Source: Lindgomyces ingoldianus
Taxonomy: Eukaryota > Ascomycota > Dothideomycetes > Pleosporales > Lindgomycetaceae
Direction: 5' to 3'
NCBI RefSeq assembly: GCF_010093535.1
Contig: NW_022985198.1
Location: 1-64,000 of the forward strand
DNA: 64,000 nucleotides
The position numbers and the translations under genes are program-made. A model generated the notes under the pieces. That model ran no database searches. It saw only the letters and a list, made by a program, of their open reading frames with translations, and was not told the origin of the DNA. Below, piece after piece: positions 45,680 through 57,200 of this stretch (position 1 is the stretch's first letter; each line of letters begins with the position of its first letter).

Positions 45680-47640
45680 CAGCAACTAATAGCGCTATAG
45701 TCTTAAGATGCTACACCTACAGTAGCTTCTTATAGATAAAGTGTCTAACTTAGAACTTCAGTGTGCTATTCTAGCCTCTAGTGTAGTAAATATTACTAAG
45801 TAAAAAGATATATTTAAATCTATTAACCTTACACTTAAGCATGTAAACTGTATGTATAAGCTAAATATGCAAAACCTAAAGAATAGAACATATAATGTAA
45901 ACTTAACATTTAACTGCCTAGCACTAACTAGTAAACATACTACCTATCTTTAAGCTAGCCTAAAGTATAGTTTTAGTAAAAAGCTAAAAAATAATTATAC
46001 TTATTAGTCTGTTACCTAAGAGGTTTTTACACTAGTAAGTTAGCTTTAAAAGAAGAAAGAGATATATTCTTACTTATTTAATGCTTAGTATAATGTAGCA
46101 GTAATAAGTTTTAATATTATTTAAATAAGTCTTAATAAGCTTAATAAGAAAGTTATAAAATTTAACTAGAATATTATTTAACTAGCTTAAAGTATTTTGC
46201 TAAGTCTTATTATTATTAACCTAGAGTTAATTAACCCTAATAAGGCTAAGTTTATCTACACTGCTGTATATGCTAAGGCAGTTAACAATATCTTCTATGC
46301 GCCTTTAGACTCTAAAGATACTAACTAGTCTAATATAGACATGTTATAGCTATCTTAGTTACATAATATTAAAGGTGTATAGTGTACTTATAAGTTAGTC
46401 TAATTTATCTATTTATTCTAGCTATGTAATGCTATAATATAGCTTTATAGAAGTTTATGTATATAGAAACTACTATAAGAAACTTAACCTAAGCTAACTG
46501 CCTTTACCTTTAAACTAGTCTATTTACCTGCGCTGCAGCTTAACAAGGACACTAGCCTAGGCATAATTTGCATAGAATAAGATAGAAAGTAACATTTTCT
46601 AGAGGAACTAACTTATAAGGCTAGCTGCTGCATTCTGCAGGCCCTCTACAAGCGCACAGAGCTGCCTAGAGCCCTAGAGGAGGGCAATGTTAGGATCCTT
46701 AGCCTCTACTATAGCCTAGTAGAGGCAACTGCAGCATTAGAGCTTACTTATTTTATGTGCAGCCTCTTAGGCCTAGAGCTGTTAAGCGCTTATCTAGCGT
46801 AACTTCTTTAGTAGCAGAGATAAAAGCATATGCTTTAGACTAAATATGTTGCTCTTACTAATATTACTATATTACTTAACATATATTTAAACTATTGCAG
46901 CTGTGTTTTTTACTTACTTACACCTCTTAGCTTAGATAAAGTTTAGTAAGATTTAAGTAGTAATAACAACTTTAAGTTAGGCTACTAGCTTTTTTTTAGT
47001 AAGCAGCTAAAGCAGATCTTTTAAATTATACTTAATAATAAAGACATATTTAAAGACCTTAGTAGTGTTAGGTTTAAACTGTGTAGTAAAATTATAAAAA
47101 AAGTAAAGGAATATAGTAAAGATAAGGTAGCTACTAGGCGCTAGCATCTTTTTCTAGGTCTAGAGAGCTTGTTAATAATAGGTAAGCATAATAGTGTTAA
47201 AAAGGTAGATAGTAAAAATAATGTTAAACTTAATAAAGCAGCTAACACACACTATAATAAAGTTTAGAAGGTCTCTTTATATAACACTAGCTTTAAAAAG
47301 AAACACCTTCTAGTTGTTCTAGCTAGCTAGAGCGCACGTAAGCTTTTTATGTGTAAGGTAGGTAAAAATGTTAATGTTAAGAAAGCTTTATACTATATTT
47401 ACACCTATATAGACGCTGTTACCTACTATAAGCTTTATAGCAATAATAGCTCTTCTAGTGCTAGTGCTAAGGTTAAGTATATTCTTATTAGCTTTTAGGC
47501 AGGCTATTACTAGCGCAGTAGAGGTATTATAGGCTTATAGTATACTAGTAAGGTCTACCTTACTAATAAGTAGTTAGTACTTCTTACAAACTTTATAGAC
47601 ATTTTTGTAGTAGACTATAGTTATAGCTAGCACATGTAAG
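45680..47640 (+). pseudogene. Very long RIP-degraded frame, family not recognised
   Basis: In the frame containing 45,864, about 650 codons remain protein-like if TAG/TAA are read as mutated Gln/Trp codons. There are long runs free of other disruption, for example around 46,560-46,790 and 46,990-47,200, and the composition is mixed (Leu, Lys, Ser, Asn). No retroelement RT, integrase or transposase motif is visible. It lies between the second Gypsy element and TRIM 2. It may be part of an uncharacterised transposon or a repeated gene family. A basic Lys-rich continuation with a Cys pair appears beyond TRIM 2 at about 48,230-48,420. Confidence 0.45.
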
Positions 47641-47789
47641 GTAGATAGTAGTTAAAATAGATAGCTTAAAAAAGTAAAAAGTAAAGTTAAAAAGTAAGTT
47701 AATGCCTTATTTACTTTACTTTATTAGTTTTAGACATGTATAGATTATAAGTAGTAGCTTACTATTAGATAAAAAAGTAAAAAGTAAGT

Positions 47790-48213
47790 TGTTGCGTTTA
47801 CTAAAAGGTTAACCTTCTAGCTAGCACAGCAGAAGAATATATATAGACAGATAGCTGTACGCGACACACCCCCTAGCTTAAACTGTGGAACAAGAGAGGT
47901 GAAACATAGTAAAACAACCTTAACACACCCTTCCTCTAGCCTAAGCAACAGAACTTAGAGACAGATCTAAATACAAGGTAGCCTCTGTAATAGGCGCACT
48001 GCCTAAATGCTCTTTGCTAAGCGTGGGAATTAAACACGCAGTGCTCTAGGATAATGCAATTCTATTAGTAGAGCAGGGGTGCGCAAATTTTTTAAGCGCT
48101 AACTATCTACACTATGCTGCAAACTAGGCTTATAACTGTTGCGTTTGCTAAAAGGTTAACCTTTCAGCTAGCACAGCAGAAGGATATATATAGATGGATA
48201 GCTGTACGCAACA
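47790..48213 (+). mobile_element. TRIM 2: miniature LTR retrotransposon with 77-bp LTRs
   Basis: LTRs at 47,790-47,866 and 48,137-48,213, each 77 bp, start TGTTGCGT and end ACGC(G/A)ACA. Target duplication TAAGT is at 47,785-47,789 and 48,214-48,218. The internal 270 bp have no coding capacity. A GTGGAACAAGAG word just inside the 5' LTR could be a primer-binding site. LTRs this short are unusual. The element has only light C-to-T change. Confidence 0.9.
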
Positions 48214-48502
48214 TAAGTAGTAAAAAGTAAAAAGTAAAAAGTAAAAAGCTATTAAGTAAGTTAATGCTAAAAGTAAAGCACAGAAGGTTAGTGCTAGAGG
48301 TAATGCTAAGAGTAAAGAAGAGTAGAAGGTAGAGAAACAGCCTGCCTTTATATGCTGTAAAACGCTAGCTGTTAAAAGCAGTTACTATTATGTGTATAGC
48401 AGGTGCTAGCTTAATTAGTAGGCGCAACTTATGTTAAGATAATATAATTTATAAAACACCTTAAATAAGTAAAAGAAGAATAAAATTAGCTTAAAAAGAG
48501 TA

Positions 48503-48595
48503 AATAAAGTAAATATTATAACTATAGCTATGTCTATAGTTATAAATAAAGTAAATATTATAACTATAGCTATGTCTATAGTTATAAATAAAGTT
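48503..48595 (+). repeat. 42-bp tandem duplication, AT-only
   Basis: The unit AAATAAAGTAAATATTATAAC... is repeated just over twice in perfect register, inside AT-rich degraded DNA. A short AAAAAGT microrepeat lies shortly upstream (48,220-48,250). Confidence 0.8.
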
Positions 48596-51118
48596 ATAAG
48601 CGCAGTAACACTTATAAAAAAAGTAGTAGTTATAAAAGTAAATATAAATATAACTATAAAGGAAAAATAAAATTAGCTTAAAAAAATAAATAAAGTAAAA
48701 AAAGCTATAATTATAATAAAAACTACGCGTAAAGTTATAATAATAAGTGTAATTATAAATGTAAGGATAGACATTAGCTACAATATACACGCTTAATATT
48801 ATAAACTGCCTAATCTAGAAAGGTTGCAGCCCTTACTATAAAACACTAGACCTAGTGCGCTTAACTGTCCTCTATCCTCTTATGCTCTTTACTACTAACC
48901 TCTACTATAGTGTAAGTTACTTAGTAGAACTTACTAATTAGATTACTACACTTAATTACTTTTACTACTTTTTTTTACTTTAAATAATAAACTATGTTGT
49001 GTTTTAAATTAAGACTAACCTACACTATTTATTACTGCTAGCGCTAGCTAACGTGCTTCTAGTGTGCCTAGACAAGCTCTATAACCTGCATAACAACTTT
49101 TATTACTCTCCCCTCTAAAATAACTACTAAAATAGCCCTAAATGCTGTGCTTTTAGAGTTAGTAATATACTTCTCTATGCTCTACTATTACTATAATCCT
49201 TTATCTAATACAGCTGCACTAGTCTTTCTCTAACTTTACTCTTAGTAAGCTAAAACCTACACTGCTTTTATAATATACTATTAAATTAAACTCTATATAA
49301 CTATATATTTATAGCTAAGAAAGTAATATTAGATAACACTTATCTACATAATAAAGTTCTAATAAATAAAAATAAAAGAGAGGCGCTTTTAGTTATAAGT
49401 GCTAGACTAGGTTAGCTACTATTATTATACTACATAGTAACATTAAGTAAAGACAAAAGATTTAATAGTATATGTGCTAATAAAAACAATATATCTATAG
49501 TTATAAAACATAACATTGTAGACAACTCTAATGTAGATAGCAGACATAGACCTGTAGGGCTAATAGAGACAGGCGCCTCCTCTACAGACAAGACGCCTAC
49601 AGAGACAGCAGTAACTGCTGCTTGCCTATAAATGCGCTTATAATAGGCTATATGTAATTAAAAAGCGTGTGTAGCTTATAATATAACTTAGTTATCTTTA
49701 TCTCTTAAAGTAAGTCTTAAAAGGAGTAGAGAGAGTGCTACTTTACTAAAAAGTAGTTAAATTTAATAATAGTCTTTATTACTTTTTTTTTATATATGTT
49801 GCTTAAGGAACTGCTACTAATAAAGCGCATAAACACTATTTATAATACTATAAAAAAAGGCGTAAAAGCTTAGCCTATATGTGTTAAGATATTACTACTG
49901 TAGTAAAACACTAGTATTAAAAAAGTGTTTTTAAGTAAATGCTATACTAAACTTTATAGCATTTTAAGCTTTTTTAACCTTTATAGGCTAGTTTTTATTA
50001 GAACTTAACTAGTATAAAAAGAGATCTAAGTAGTAGAATAAAGACTTTATTAACTATAAATATAAAAGAACTAGGCTTTTATAATATGTTCTTATTATTA
50101 ATATAAATAAAAAGTGCTACTTTACTACATTTAACCTAAATTTACTTAAGGGTAACTCTAGCCTTAGCCTTTAGTAAAGGCGCAGTAAGCTGTGTAACTA
50201 GACTTAGCTTTTAGGTATTTATAACTAGGAGTAAATTATAGCTAGTACAGCACTTTTCTAGTAGTAAAGGTAGACTTTAAGTTAATAAAATTATAAGGTT
50301 ATTTTAAAAATACTAAAAAATAAACTTTTAGTAGCACTTTAATGTAATTAAATTTAACTACTTAGGGTAGATACTTTTACATAACTAGAGCTCTGCTTTT
50401 AACTATTTTAGCACTATTAATATGCTTAGTAGTTTATAATAAGCTAACTAGACCTACTTTTACACATCTTAACTAGCTAATATTCCTTTCTTTACCTAGT
50501 TTATTACTATCCCTGCTAGTGTGCTAGTATAGTTAGAGTAATTACCCTTAGACAAGTTTAATATAGTAAACATAGTATAAAGCGCACATAATAAACACTA
50601 ACTTATTTTATATTAACTTTTTTTTTTACTAGCCTACTAACTTTATAACTACTTTAATCTAAAGCAGTCTACTAGCCCTTTCTTAAGGTAGTTAAAGGCA
50701 TAATATAAAATAAATAGTAGAGTAGTTGTATATTATTTAAGTCTTTTTACTTTATAACTAAACGGCTAGATTAAGTCTTTAATATTATTTATAATTAAGA
50801 TTAACTACTAATAAACACACTAGACATTAGACAGATTTATACTTATTTTAAGCATAGTTATAGTAATAGCAACTTAGATTAGAGACTTATTTATTAAGAA
50901 ATTAGCATATATTTAAGCTTAGTTAAACTTTAATATATGCTTTATATATACTGCTAACACTAATTAAATATTTATAAGTAGATAGCTCTTTTTTAAAAGT
51001 TAACTTTAAAAAAGCTAAGCTAAAGTAGTAATTTTATGTTTTTTATTTAAAAATATAATTACCTTTAGAATGTGTAAAAAGATAATTTATAATGTTTTTA
51101 CATTAATTTCTATATTTA
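48596..51118. other. RIP-degraded AT-rich DNA
   Basis: No element ends or conserved domains recognised. A less mutated patch lies at about 49,540-49,640 (GACAGGCGCCTCCTCTACAG), which reads like a coding remnant but could not be assigned. Confidence 0.6.
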
Positions 51119-51239
51119 TAACGTACCTAACGGGTTGGCCGGCCACACGGGTTAGCCGGCCACTTTTGCCAAGCCCCTACTAAAACCACCCTATTCTAGC
51201 GCAAAACAGCCTACTTTAGCCCTATATAGAGCAATACAA

Positions 51240-53110
51240 CACAAGATATTATTTAGAGTCTACTTCTACTACTTTTTTACATGTACGCAAGTTATGCCTA
51301 GTCTAATTGCACTGCCTATATTGCCTTTAACTTAGCTTACTTTTTTTAGCGCGCACTTATGTTTTTAGCTTCTTCTTATTACTACGCGCTGTAAACTTCT
51401 TTAAAGTAGTTAGACAAGCTTTATTCTTAACTATTAAAGTCTTTTTTGCCTAAATCTGCTTTCTTTTATATAATCTATATTATGTAGCAATCTTATTTGC
51501 TGCTTAAAGCTTCATAATCTTCTTTTACACTAACACTAGCTTATGCGCAATAATTAATGCCTCTTTTAAGACCTTTTTAAAGGCCTTTACTATAGACATT
51601 AGTAAGCTATTTACAAGCCTCTAAATTTTTACATTTATAAGCATTAATTATAACTTAAATTTAAAAGTATTGCTTAGGGTTTATAACTGCTAGAGCTTAT
51701 TATTAATAGGTAGTAGTAGTAATAAAGTATATAACTAGATGTTAAAAGCTATTTTAACTTATTCTAAGTTAAATAAGACTAAACTAGCGCTTTAAAACCT
51801 TTCTTAAATATTACTAGAAGTAATTACTATATTATAAGCGTATATAAAGCATAGTAGGAACTTAAGTTTTATAATATAAGTAATTTAGTTATATATAAAA
51901 TCTTTAGTTTAGCACCTATACACCTTTTTTAAAGAGGTAAAACAACCTATATTAAGAGGCTGTAAGAGGTGTAATAAGTGTAGAAGTATATAAATAGTAA
52001 TAATCTTATTTTTTTTATAGTACTACTAAAAATTAAGCAAGTCATAGCTTTTATAGCTATTAATAATAAAAAGCTAATAAGCGCTTATAACTTTTTTTTA
52101 TATGCTTATTAAAGTGCTTTAACTACTGCAGGCTAAGCTTATTTATTATCTAGCTTGTAACGGCGCAGGCAAGACAATGGGTCCGAATGCGGTGGGAATC
52201 CACTCAGAGGCATATGGGAGTGCGTGGGGACTCTGAACCTGGGAATGCCATTGACACCTATAGGCCTTGTACGAAAGGATATCAGAAAACTACCGAGCTA
52301 GCTACGGGGGCGAGGTGCGACTAAATACATGAGGGAATAGGGGTAACAGCAGGGGTCGGGGCCGATACGAGGGCCTTCCGGAGGTTCCGGGCGACTCGAG
52401 ATGGAACGATTCATGAGGATCGTTACATAGCTGTTCTTAGAGACTATAATAACCTAGTTCTAAAGTAAATTCTTCTTCTTGTACTAGGCAAAGAGGTAAT
52501 AGCAGCTTTTAAAGATAATAAAGAGTAAAATAGCTTACCTTATTATGTTAATACTTTAAATAACTGTTGTCTACTTTTTATTACTTTACTATATTACCTT
52601 TCGCTGTTTTTATTTCTTTAAAGCTATAATAACTGCTCTAGTTAATATTTAGCTTATTATAAAGCTTAACTTATTAAAGTTATACATGTTTTTATCCTAG
52701 ATACTATACTTAGCTTTTATATTAGCTACTAAGTAAAACTAGCCTTAGATAACTTCTAGATTTTTATAAAGCGCTTTTTTATAATTATACTTGTAATTAA
52801 ACTTTATTATAAACTTAGAGTAGTGCTTAACCTGCATACTAGGCTAGTTTAAGCTAACTTAGCCTAGTTTGCGCTCTATGCGTAAGTAATTAGCTATATT
52901 AGCTATAGCTGTAAGCCTAGAAGAAAATTTATGTGTAATAAGCTTAAGTATATACTTAATAACTACTTTTTTTTTAAGCTTAGTTAGATTTTTTAATTTA
53001 GGCTAGCATTCTGCTTCTAAAGGCTGTCTAGCGCGTTAATTACTTAGTGTTGTGTAAGAGACATTATAGATAGCTGTAGTGTGTTGTAAAGAGAGTTTTA
53101 AGTCTTATTT
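51240..53110 (-). pseudogene. Pogo/Fot1 DDE transposase, RIP-degraded
   Basis: Read on the minus strand across the inserted LTR. A KYNYKKALY word and a decayed NFDETGF box near 52,680 (first catalytic Asp now Asn) come first. An INGHKSH-like second catalytic region follows just below 52,130. Next is LLQPLNIGCF near 51,930 (QPLD with Asp mutated to Asn). The C-terminal end has a RQYRQCN...RHNLRTC zinc-knuckle-like tail near 51,250-51,300, as in many fungal Tc1/pogo transposases. The enzyme would cut and paste the element at TA sites. Many TAG/TAA stops and lost catalytic residues make it dead. Confidence 0.8.
52156..52427. mobile_element. Solo LTR, 272 bp, inside the pogo transposase
   Basis: Reverse-orientation relative of the LTR at 39,417-39,778, with the duplicated internal module missing. 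Target duplication TAGCT is at 52,151-52,155 and 52,428-52,432. Unmutated in RIPped surroundings. Confidence 0.93.
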
Positions 53111-53262
53111 AAAAGCCTAAAGAGTAAGCTATATCTAATATTCTTTAGAAAATTTAATCTAGTGTTGTTGTTAAGGCATTATGTAGATAGGTAGAGTGTG
53201 GTAGGGGCTTAGCAAAAGTGGCTAGCTAACCTGTGTAGCTAGCTAACCTGTTAGGTACGTTA

Positions 53263-53614
53263 TAGTTTAGAAGCTAGTTATATAACATCTAGCAGCTAGT
53301 TAGAATTAAGATAATTCTAATAGCAATCTCTAGCCTATTAACAGAGGTGCGTATAATTTTTAGCTATATAGAAGTGTTATTATTACTAGTTACTAGCACT
53401 TAAAAATATTTACTCTTAAAAAGCTAGACCTTAGTTGCAGCATCTAAGGTTACTATATATATAAAGAAAAGAGTTGCAGAACATATTATTTAATAAAGCT
53501 TATAAAACTAGATATATGCTGTTTAGAATTTACACTACTGCTAAATAACATAGCACTTATTAATTACAACTAGTTAGACTTAGTTTATAAAGCTACTTAT
53601 AAAGAAAAAATAAT
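53263..53614. other. RIP-degraded spacer
   Basis: AT-rich DNA between the pogo element and the Copia-type element. Nothing recognised. Confidence 0.6.
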
Positions 53615-54289
53615 AAAACTGTTAAATAGGCTCTAACAGCTAGCTGCTTATAGTATAAGCACTTAAGTAGCAAGAGTAAGAGTGGTGTACAGTGTGCACA
53701 GTGTATAAAGTAGGTAAAGTAAGGGCAACATGTTTCTAGTTCTATTGCTCTTATCTTTCCTTTATATAAAGAAAAAGGGGGATATTTAAATGTTTACGCA
53801 TAAAGGTTTACACACAAGCATTATGTAACATAGATACATAGTCCTGCTTATGCGTGATTACTTATATCTAGACTGTAACACTGCTACTATGTATAGACAC
53901 TAGCAACTTTTTTTTTTATCTAAAAAGTTACCTTTTGTACGCGTTACCTCCCTTTTATTTATGTAGGTCTATCTAATTATGTTCTGCCTTTACTCCACCC
54001 TATTTGTTAGGACTTGCCCCTAGTAATGCTGTGCGTTAGGATAGGCTAGTTGCGCTATGTAGATAGCTTTTTTCTTTTTTATTCTTTACTTTTTAAGCCC
54101 TACTGTATAATTCTTTAGCTCTTTTCTCTTTTTATATAGTGCTAGTAGTAATAGATCTTTATAATAAGAAAGATAAGTGCGTATAATATAAAAAAAAAAA
54201 ATAAAAAAAAATAGGCCTTATATAAAAGTGTTGTTAGTTTAGTTAGTCTAAGGCATCTTTACACATAAGATCTAGCTAGTCTACAGATG

Positions 54290-57200
54290 CTTCTATCTAG
54301 ACAGAAAGGTAGTTAGTTAGGACTAATAATTAAAAAGCTTAGTTTAGTGTTTTTTTTATATATATATCTACTAAGTTATCTTTACTATTAATTTACTTTA
54401 TTTTAGTAATTTCTCTTTTTTTATATAATTTATAAAGTAATATAATATTAATTATAAGTTACTTTTTACTAGTAGTGCTTAGCTTAATAAAGTAATTATA
54501 TAAAGACTTTAAATCTATGTAGATTACTACTAGAATTAGTAGTAGTTTAAGTGTTTATATAATTTACTATAAAGTTATACTAAAAGTAATTATATTATTA
54601 AACTTTTTAACTATTTTATACAGTTTACTAGTAAAAACACTTCTAGTTACTTTTTTACACTTAGTAGAATTCTAGTGTATAATGTTGCCTAGTATTTTAA
54701 AGTAGTTACTTTACTTTATATAGTTTTTATTACTTAATATAATTAAAAATTCTAGCTATAAGCTAAAGTTTTTATTATTAGTAAATAATTTATTTATAAA
54801 GATAAACAGCTTTGCACTATTAAGCTATAATAGTAAAAAAGTAAGACTGTGCTTACTATTATCTATCTACTATTAAATTTATGTGTTAAGAGTGTTAATA
54901 TTATTATATAAAGAGTTTATAGTTTATGTAGTAATAAAAAGGTTAAATGCTACCTCTAGTTAACATATAGATATAATGTATACCCTTTTTACACATTACT
55001 TAATATATTATTATGCAGCATCTTTATTCTTTAGGTTAATTATATAAAGGTAGCTTACTTATTTTTTTAAGTAAGAACTACTATGTTGTGTGTAAGTTTA
55101 ATTCTTCTACTATTAAACTTAATAAGTTGCTTTTTTACTAAAATAGTTTTACTTTTTATGTAAAACTTTACTTTTTATAGTTTTTTTTTTCTTTTTATGT
55201 AAAATTTTTTATTATAATGCTTAAAGTATTATTTCTTTATAAGCTAGTAATACTAAAAGTGTGCTCTTCTTTATTAGTAATTAAAAGGTAGAGGTTGTAT
55301 AAAAAAATGTGCATGCGCAGCTTTTTTTTATAGTAGTTATAGTATGTTTTAAACTAATACAGTCCTAATTTAGTAGCTCTATATAAGGGTTATATAACCT
55401 AGAGTATTATATTTAGTAGAAAGCTCTAGCGTATCTTCTTTAGTAGCTTTGTGTACAGCGTGCGCATAAGCTTATTTATTAATTAGATGTATACTTATGT
55501 AATATTACATAGTGTAAAATGCATTTTATATATAGCTTTTAGGCATACTTTTATAGCTAAAAGTAGTCTTTAGCTTATTCTCTAGATAGTTAGTAACTAA
55601 GTAAGAATTTTTTCTTTTTTTTTATCTAAGTAGCTAGTAAACACTAGGCAGGATTTCTTATATAGTTAGGTTATTTTGCCTTTTACTTTTTATATAAGGT
55701 AGAGGTTAAAAATTTAACTCTTATACCTTATTAAGTTATATGCTATAACTTTAAAAGTGCTATTAGTAATTAAAGTGTCTATCTTTATATAGTCTAATTC
55801 TTTAAATAGTTTTTTAGGTGTAGTAATTACACTATTTATATAAAGCTTAATAGATAAGGCCTAATTATCTTTTTTTTTTAGGTTAGAAATACCTAGTCTA
55901 GACTTTATATAAGTTTTCTTTGCCTTTTGCTTCTTCTAGTGTCTATATCTTCTTTTTACACTAGTGCAGCATTACTACTCTAAGGGGCTTAGTTTATAGT
56001 AGGCTTTAGTTCTGCCTCTGTAATATTCTTATAAACCTGTTCTTTTTTCCTCTTCTTTAGAAAATCTTTTTATATAGAGATTAGTTTATTTAGGTTATTT
56101 GTTATAAGTAAGTTGTCTGTTTTTTTTTATAGTATAGTTTAACTTATGTATATTAAAGCTTTAGTAAGCTATTTTTTCTTTTAATAATAATGTCTCTTTT
56201 TTTAATGCTTTTAATCTTATATAGGCTAGTCTAGCCTTTTTTCTCTCTTTATGCTATAATCTCTAAGCTAAAAGGAAGGTTAAGAACTTTATATGTTATA
56301 AAGCTATTATAAGTGTTAATTATATAATTAATATTTACTTTTACATAGTTCTTTTAAAGTATTTTTATTACCTTTTATATAGCACTTGCTTATGTAATAA
56401 TGTTTAGTAATAGTAAAAAGTCTAGGTTAATTTTTAAGTATACCCTAAAGACTAGCAGCGTGGGTACTAGACTGTGTAGGCTAGCTGTGTTGTTTAAAGC
56501 CTTAACTGCTATCTGCAGGATAGCCTTATTATCTGTATAGTTACCTAGCTTAGTCTTTAGGATGTTAAACACTTATTAGAGAGGTGTGTGTGCGCGCTTA
56601 ACTTTTTTAACTGCCTAATATGCTTTTATAGGCATCTGCCTACATGTAGCTCTTATAATCTTTGCATAAGCTTAAAAATCCTTTAAAGTAAAGTTTATAC
56701 TAGAGTTATGCATAATATAGTCTAGAGGTTTTTAATAAGTGTTAATCTAGCATTTACATAGTGCATCCTAGGTATCTTATGTAGACATAGATTTTAGAAA
56801 TGTAGCAGCCTAAAATAATGTATTTATATTAATAATATATAAAACATTTTTATTATTAATTTATATAACATTAATAATAACTTTATAGTTAAAGTAGGTG
56901 TTATTTTTAATTATAAACATAAATTTTTATAAGGCCTAGTTATATAATTAGTAGAAGTAGTAGAACTTCTTAATCTCTTCTAGCACTGCAGCATTAATGT
57001 TATAGCTAGCGCTAGTTAGCATCTTCTAGAGTCTTTCTATGCACAGGTGTCTAAATTAGTAGTAGAGGCAGTAAAGTTCTAATTTAGTAAAGAAAGACAT
57101 AAATTCTTTCTTACTAATGTTAAAAAAAAAGTGTCTTTATTTTTATATAATAAATATAGTAGTTTTATCTTTATATATAATAATATTTAAAATGTTATTA
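54290..57200 (-). pseudogene. Copia-type pol remnants (integrase, RT region, RNase H)
   Basis: An almost stop-free stretch at 56,390-56,572 reads as the integrase segment found in ascomycete elements, with KALNNTA and LVPTLLVF words. The RNase H end at 54,290-54,560 keeps the SLYNYFIKL, KREITKIK and INSKDNLVD words of the family (originally of the form INGNDNPADAMTK). Sequence in between is in the RT position but too decayed for motif calls. Multiple stops from Gln/Trp codons. Confidence 0.7.

Larger units (their letters stand above)
51121..53260 (-). mobile_element. Fot1/pogo-type DNA transposon, degraded, split by a solo LTR
   Basis: Flanked by TA (51,119-51,120 and 53,261-53,262), with terminal inverted repeats of about 60 bp starting ACGTACCTAAC. 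The left repeat is still GC-rich (GGCCGGCC), the right one RIPped. Without the inserted LTR (272 bp plus 5) it is 1,863 bp, close to the roughly 1.9 kb of Fot1. The minus strand encodes a pogo-superfamily transposase. The end sequences resemble those of the three foldback elements, which carry the 5' part of a close relative. Confidence 0.88.

Noticed and set aside
48000..48075. tRNA-like word in the core of TRIM 2 (minus strand)
   Set aside because: A T-arm-like stretch is visible, but stem and loop lengths are wrong and a full cloverleaf cannot be drawn.
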